36,330 bases of DNA from Ignavibacteria bacterium (GTDB lineage: Bacteria; Bacteroidota; Ignavibacteria; Ignavibacteriales; Melioribacteraceae), in NCBI GenBank assembly GCA_016873835.1, contig VGVY01000014.1, positions 1 to 36,330 of the forward strand, written 5' to 3'. Position 1 is the first letter of the stretch. Every line of letters starts with the position of its first letter. The position numbers were made by a program, and so were the translations under genes. The notes beneath the pieces are model-generated. The model saw nothing but the letters and a program-made list of their open reading frames with translations. It made no database searches and was not told the DNA's origin. Below are positions 33,024-36,330 of the stretch, one piece after another.

Positions 33024-35708
33024 ATGAACGATACTAATAATAATGGTCAACCACTCCTTGATGAAATTGAAATTCGCGAATGGCTTGAATCACTTGAATA
33101 TGTGCTTCAATCCGGCGGCCCTGATAAAGTAAAAGATTTGTTGCATAATCTCAGCGCTTATGCTCATGAGTCTGGAGTTGATTTACCGTTTACAGCAAAC
33201 ACTCCATATATAAACACAATTCCAAAAGAACAGCAGCCGCCATTCCCGGGTGGTAGAGAAATTGAGCGACGAATAAAAAGTTTGATTCGCTGGAATGCAA
33301 TGGCTATGGTTGTTCGTGCAAACAAAGAAGAAGCTGGAATAGGCGGACATATTTCAACTTATGCATCTGCGGCAACATTGTATGAAATTGGATTCAATCA
33401 TTTCTTTCGCGGTAAAGATGGAAATCATGACGGAGATATAATTTATTTTCAAGGTCACGCCTCTCCGGGTATTTATGCGCGCGCCTTCCTCGAAGGAAGA
33501 ATTTCAAAAGAGCAGTTAGAAAACTTTAGAAGAGAATTAAAACCAGGCGGCGGACTTTCATCTTATCCGCATCCTTGGCTTATGCCAGATTTTTGGGAAT
33601 TTCCAACAGTATCTATGGGACTTGGTCCTATACAAGCAATTTACCAGGCACGTTTTGCAAGATACCTTGAAGACCGCAGTTTGAAAAAACCAAGCAATCA
33701 AAAAGTCTGGGCTTTCCTTGGCGATGGCGAAACAGATGAACCCGAAGCACTTGGAGCGATTTCACTTGCAGCACGAGAAAAACTTGATAATTTAATTTTT
33801 GTAATCAATTGTAATTTACAGAGGCTTGATGGACCGGTACGTGGCAATGGAAATATTGTTCAAGAACTTGAAGCAAGTTTTCGTGGTGCTGGCTGGAATG
33901 TTTTAAAAGTTATTTGGGGCAGCGATTGGGATGCTTTATTAGAACAAGATAAAAACGGAATCCTTTTAAAAAGAATGAATGAAGTAATTGATGGTGAATC
34001 TCAGAATTACATTGTTCATGACGGAAAATATATTCGTGAAAATTTCTTCGGTAAATATCCCGAGCTTCTAAGGTTGGTTGAAAAGTACAGCGACGAACAA
34101 TTGATGAAAATGAAACGGGGCGGACATGATCCTGAAAAAGTCTTTTCCGCTTATAAATTTGCAATTGAACATAAAGGCGCACCGACTGTATTACTTGCAA
34201 AAACAGTAAAAGGTTACGGACTAGGAGAAGCCGGTGAAGGAAAAAATATTACCCATCAGCAAAAGAAATTAAACGAAGATGAACTTAAAGAATTTAGAAC
34301 ACGCTTTGCTATTCCATTAAGCGACGAAGAAGTTGTTAAAGCTCCTTTTTATAGACCAGAAGAAGATTCTGCCGAAATAAAATATCTGAAAGAGAGAAGG
34401 AAAATTCTTGGTGGTTATGTTCCCAAGAGAGTTGTAAAAACATCTCCGCTTAAAACTCCATCAGAAGAATTGTTTAAAGAATTTTATGAGGGAACTGAAG
34501 GAAGAGAAGTATCCACAACAATGGTTTTTGTAAGAATACTTAGTAAACTTTTGCGCGATAAAGAGATTGGTCATTTAATTGTTCCAATCGTTCCCGATGA
34601 AGCACGTACTTTTGGAATGGAGGCGCTGTTCCGTCAAGTTGGAATTTATTCTCACCCCGGTCAATTGTATGAACCAGTCGACAAAGATAGTTTACTTTAT
34701 TATAAAGAAGCTAAGAACGGACAAATATTGGAAGAGGGAATTACTGAAGCTGGTTCGATGTCATCATTTATTGCTGCTGGAACTGCTTATGCGACACAAG
34801 GAGTTAATACAATTCCTTTCTTTACATTGTATTCAATGTTTGGAATGCAAAGAGTTGGAGATTTGGTTTGGGCTGCAGCAGATATGAGAACAAAAGGATT
34901 TATTCTTGGTGCAACAGCCGGTAGAACAACTCTATCCGGTGAAGGTTTGCAGCATCAAGATGGTAATTCTCATTTACTTGCTTACCCGGTTCCTAATCTT
35001 ATTTCTTATGATCCGGCGTTTGCGTATGAGTTAGCTGTAATCATTCGAGATGGAATTTATCGTATGTATGAAAAGCGTGAAGATGTATTCTATTATATTA
35101 CTATAATGAATGAAAATTATGTACAACCAGAAATTCCAACCTCTAAGAATATTAAAGATGGAATTTTGAAAGGGCTATATAAATTTAAAAAGAGTGATTT
35201 GAAGAATGCAAAAGAGAAAGTCCAATTACTTGGCAGCGGAACAATTTTGAATGAAGTAATCAAAGCATCTCAGACACTTGAAGAAAAATATGGCGTAGCA
35301 GCAGATGTTTGGAGTGTAACTAGTTATAAAAATCTGCATCTAGATGCACAAGAAATAGAAAGATGGAATATGTTGAATCCAGACAAAGAGGCAAAACTTC
35401 CATTCGTTGCTGAAATAACAAAAGGTGAAAGTGGAGTATTTGTTGCTGCTTCGGATTATGTGCAGCTTTCGACAGATGCAATTGCTAAATGGTTTCCAAG
35501 TCCACTACATTCACTCGGCACATTTGGATTTGGAAGAAGCGAAGGAAGAACATCATTACGTGATTTCTTTGAAGTTGATGCAAAACATATTGCATATGCA
35601 TCTCTATATTCATTAATGAAGGAAGGTAAATTAAAATCTGAGGTAGTAAAGAAAGCACAAAAAGAATTAGGAATAAATCCGGATAAATTAAATCCGGCAA
35701 AAGCTTAA
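33024..35708 (+). CDS. aceE: Pyruvate dehydrogenase E1 component, homodimeric type
   Basis: Decarboxylates pyruvate with thiamine diphosphate and passes the acetyl group to lipoyl-E2. The 894-residue single chain (alpha2 type, not split alpha/beta) shows GGHISTYASAATLYEIGFNH, FQGHASPGIYARAFLEGR, the ThDP/Mg site GDGETDEPEALGAISLAARE (residues 233 onward) with the later FVINCNLQRLDGPVRGN, and the transketolase-like middle domain (PDEARTFGMEALFRQVGIYS). A GGAA lies near the start. It is followed after 19 bases by aceF. Confidence 0.97.
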   Translation: MNDTNNNGQPLLDEIEIREWLESLEYVLQSGGPDKVKDLLHNLSAYAHESGVDLPFTANTPYINTIPKEQQPPFPGGREIERRIKSLIRWNAMAMVVRANKEEAGIGGHISTYASAATLYEIGFNHFFRGKDGNHDGDIIYFQGHASPGIYARAFLEGRISKEQLENFRRELKPGGGLSSYPHPWLMPDFWEFPTVSMGLGPIQAIYQARFARYLEDRSLKKPSNQKVWAFLGDGETDEPEALGAISLAAREKLDNLIFVINCNLQRLDGPVRGNGNIVQELEASFRGAGWNVLKVIWGSDWDALLEQDKNGILLKRMNEVIDGESQNYIVHDGKYIRENFFGKYPELLRLVEKYSDEQLMKMKRGGHDPEKVFSAYKFAIEHKGAPTVLLAKTVKGYGLGEAGEGKNITHQQKKLNEDELKEFRTRFAIPLSDEEVVKAPFYRPEEDSAEIKYLKERRKILGGYVPKRVVKTSPLKTPSEELFKEFYEGTEGREVSTTMVFVRILSKLLRDKEIGHLIVPIVPDEARTFGMEALFRQVGIYSHPGQLYEPVDKDSLLYYKEAKNGQILEEGITEAGSMSSFIAAGTAYATQGVNTIPFFTLYSMFGMQRVGDLVWAAADMRTKGFILGATAGRTTLSGEGLQHQDGNSHLLAYPVPNLISYDPAFAYELAVIIRDGIYRMYEKREDVFYYITIMNENYVQPEIPTSKNIKDGILKGLYKFKKSDLKNAKEKVQLLGSGTILNEVIKASQTLEEKYGVAADVWSVTSYKNLHLDAQEIERWNMLNPDKEAKLPFVAEITKGESGVFVAASDYVQLSTDAIAKWFPSPLHSLGTFGFGRSEGRTSLRDFFEVDAKHIAYASLYSLMKEGKLKSEVVKKAQKELGINPDKLNPAKA

Positions 35709-35727
35709 AAAATTTAACGGATGAAAA

Positions 35728-36330
35728 ATGATTGTAGATTTTAGATTACCGCATCTTGGCGATGGAATTAATTCTGCAGATGTAATAAAAGTAAATGTAA
35801 AAATTGGTGATAAGGTTTCTGTTGATCAAGTTGTAGTTGAGATTGAAACAGATAAAGCAACAGTTGAAGTTCCTTCTGATGTAGCCGGAATTGTAAAAGA
35901 AATTTTTGTTAAAGAGGGAAGTAAAGCCAAAGTAGGTGAGCCCTTAATTTCTGTTGAGGTAAGCGAGCAGTCGTCGGAAAATAGTGGTCAGTTATCAGTT
36001 GCCGGCGATCAATCATTTGAGGAAAAAAATGAATCTGAACCACCATTACAAACAAATCAACAAAAAATAACCGAAAAACCACCGACCAAATCACCTATCA
36101 CCGATCACCGATCATCAAAAGGTGTTTATGAATTTAAAATTCCGGAGCTTGGAGAAAATATTACAAGCGCACAAGTTTCAAAAGTAATAGTAAAAACCGG
36201 AGATAAAGTTTTTGCTGATCAAATAATTTTGGAAATTGAAACAGACAAAGCGACAGTTGAAGTTCCGACTGAAATAGGAGGAATTGTAAAAGAAGTAAAT
36301 GTAAAAGATGGTGATAAAGTTTCTGTTGGA
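35728..36330 (+). CDS. aceF: Dihydrolipoamide acetyltransferase (E2), 5' part
   Basis: The frame from ATG 35728 is open for 201 codons to the window edge. It contains two lipoyl domains, each with the lipoylated-Lys motif ETDKATVEVP (about residues 40-50 and 170-180). They are joined by a linker of about 55 residues rich in Ser, Glu, Gln and Pro (about 80-135). The peripheral-subunit-binding and catalytic domains lie beyond the window. The gene follows aceE as in pyruvate dehydrogenase operons with a homodimeric E1. ATG 35721 upstream is in another frame and stops quickly. Confidence 0.93.
   Translation, partial: MIVDFRLPHLGDGINSADVIKVNVKIGDKVSVDQVVVEIETDKATVEVPSDVAGIVKEIFVKEGSKAKVGEPLISVEVSEQSSENSGQLSVAGDQSFEEKNESEPPLQTNQQKITEKPPTKSPITDHRSSKGVYEFKIPELGENITSAQVSKVIVKTGDKVFADQIILEIETDKATVEVPTEIGGIVKEVNVKDGDKVSVG

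Noticed and set aside
1-36330. CRISPR arrays, tRNA or rRNA genes, prophage or conjugation genes
   Set aside because: No regularly spaced repeats, cloverleaf-like sequences or rRNA stretches were seen, and no phage or transfer proteins are encoded.

Overview
The window is AT-rich bacterial chromosome, most likely from the Ignavibacteria/Chlorobi side of the Bacteroidota (FCB) group. Evidence: a secreted protein with a C-terminal type IX secretion sorting domain (SNYPNPFNPTTTIAFEIP), a PorV/PorQ-type outer-membrane barrel, several genes without a clear Shine-Dalgarno, TAnnTTTG -7-like elements upstream of some genes, and many two-component and LuxR proteins. This assignment is inference from protein character, not from a marker gene.

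Layout. 1-317 is the wreck of a zinc-ribbon transposase. 338-2169 (minus) holds two secreted single-haem proteins sharing a CxxCHVxPxGG motif: a haem-bearing outer-membrane barrel and a T9SS cargo. 2285-5270 (plus) is a membrane protein-dxr-rseP operon, ended by a perfect 16-bp terminator hairpin. 5326-7420 (minus) is an ECF sigma / anti-sigma / TonB_C lipoprotein / TonB_C protein operon, followed by a lipoprotein, a PorV-like barrel and gpmA on the same strand. 10204-11821 (plus) is a TPM-domain protein plus alr. 11822-12866 is a graveyard: a degraded IS256-family element with a striking leader hairpin, a beheaded lipoprotein gene, and a second, inverted copy of the zinc-ribbon fragment seen at the left edge.

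12882-14700 (minus) carries a membrane-anchored LuxR regulator and a FabK/nitronate monooxygenase-type flavoenzyme. 14797-18236 (plus) is a nucleotidyltransferase-metK-ahcY unit (SAM synthesis and recycling). 18293-21017 (minus) is a compact signalling operon: small secreted protein, multi-TM module, PAS-like histidine kinase, CheY-like receiver. The multi-TM module is related to the one fused to the LuxR regulator, and the junction between the module and the kinase looks like a +1 frameshift. 21133-24712 (minus) is an AmrS-type radical SAM enzyme and a Lon-family protease. 24989-28830 (plus) is mfd plus a haem-binding domain protein. 28856-30716 (minus) is a LytS/LytTR pair, divergent from an acyltransferase and a small barrel protein (31017-32846). 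33024 to the end is aceE and the start of aceF (pyruvate dehydrogenase E1 and E2, two lipoyl domains visible).

Most of the window is housekeeping. The parts that merit attention are the 18.3-21.0 kb signalling operon with its apparent recoding site and its LuxR-fused relative, the haem-barrel/T9SS pair, the ECF-TonB_C operon, and the IS256 leader hairpin. No tRNA, rRNA, CRISPR array or recognisable riboswitch was found by eye.
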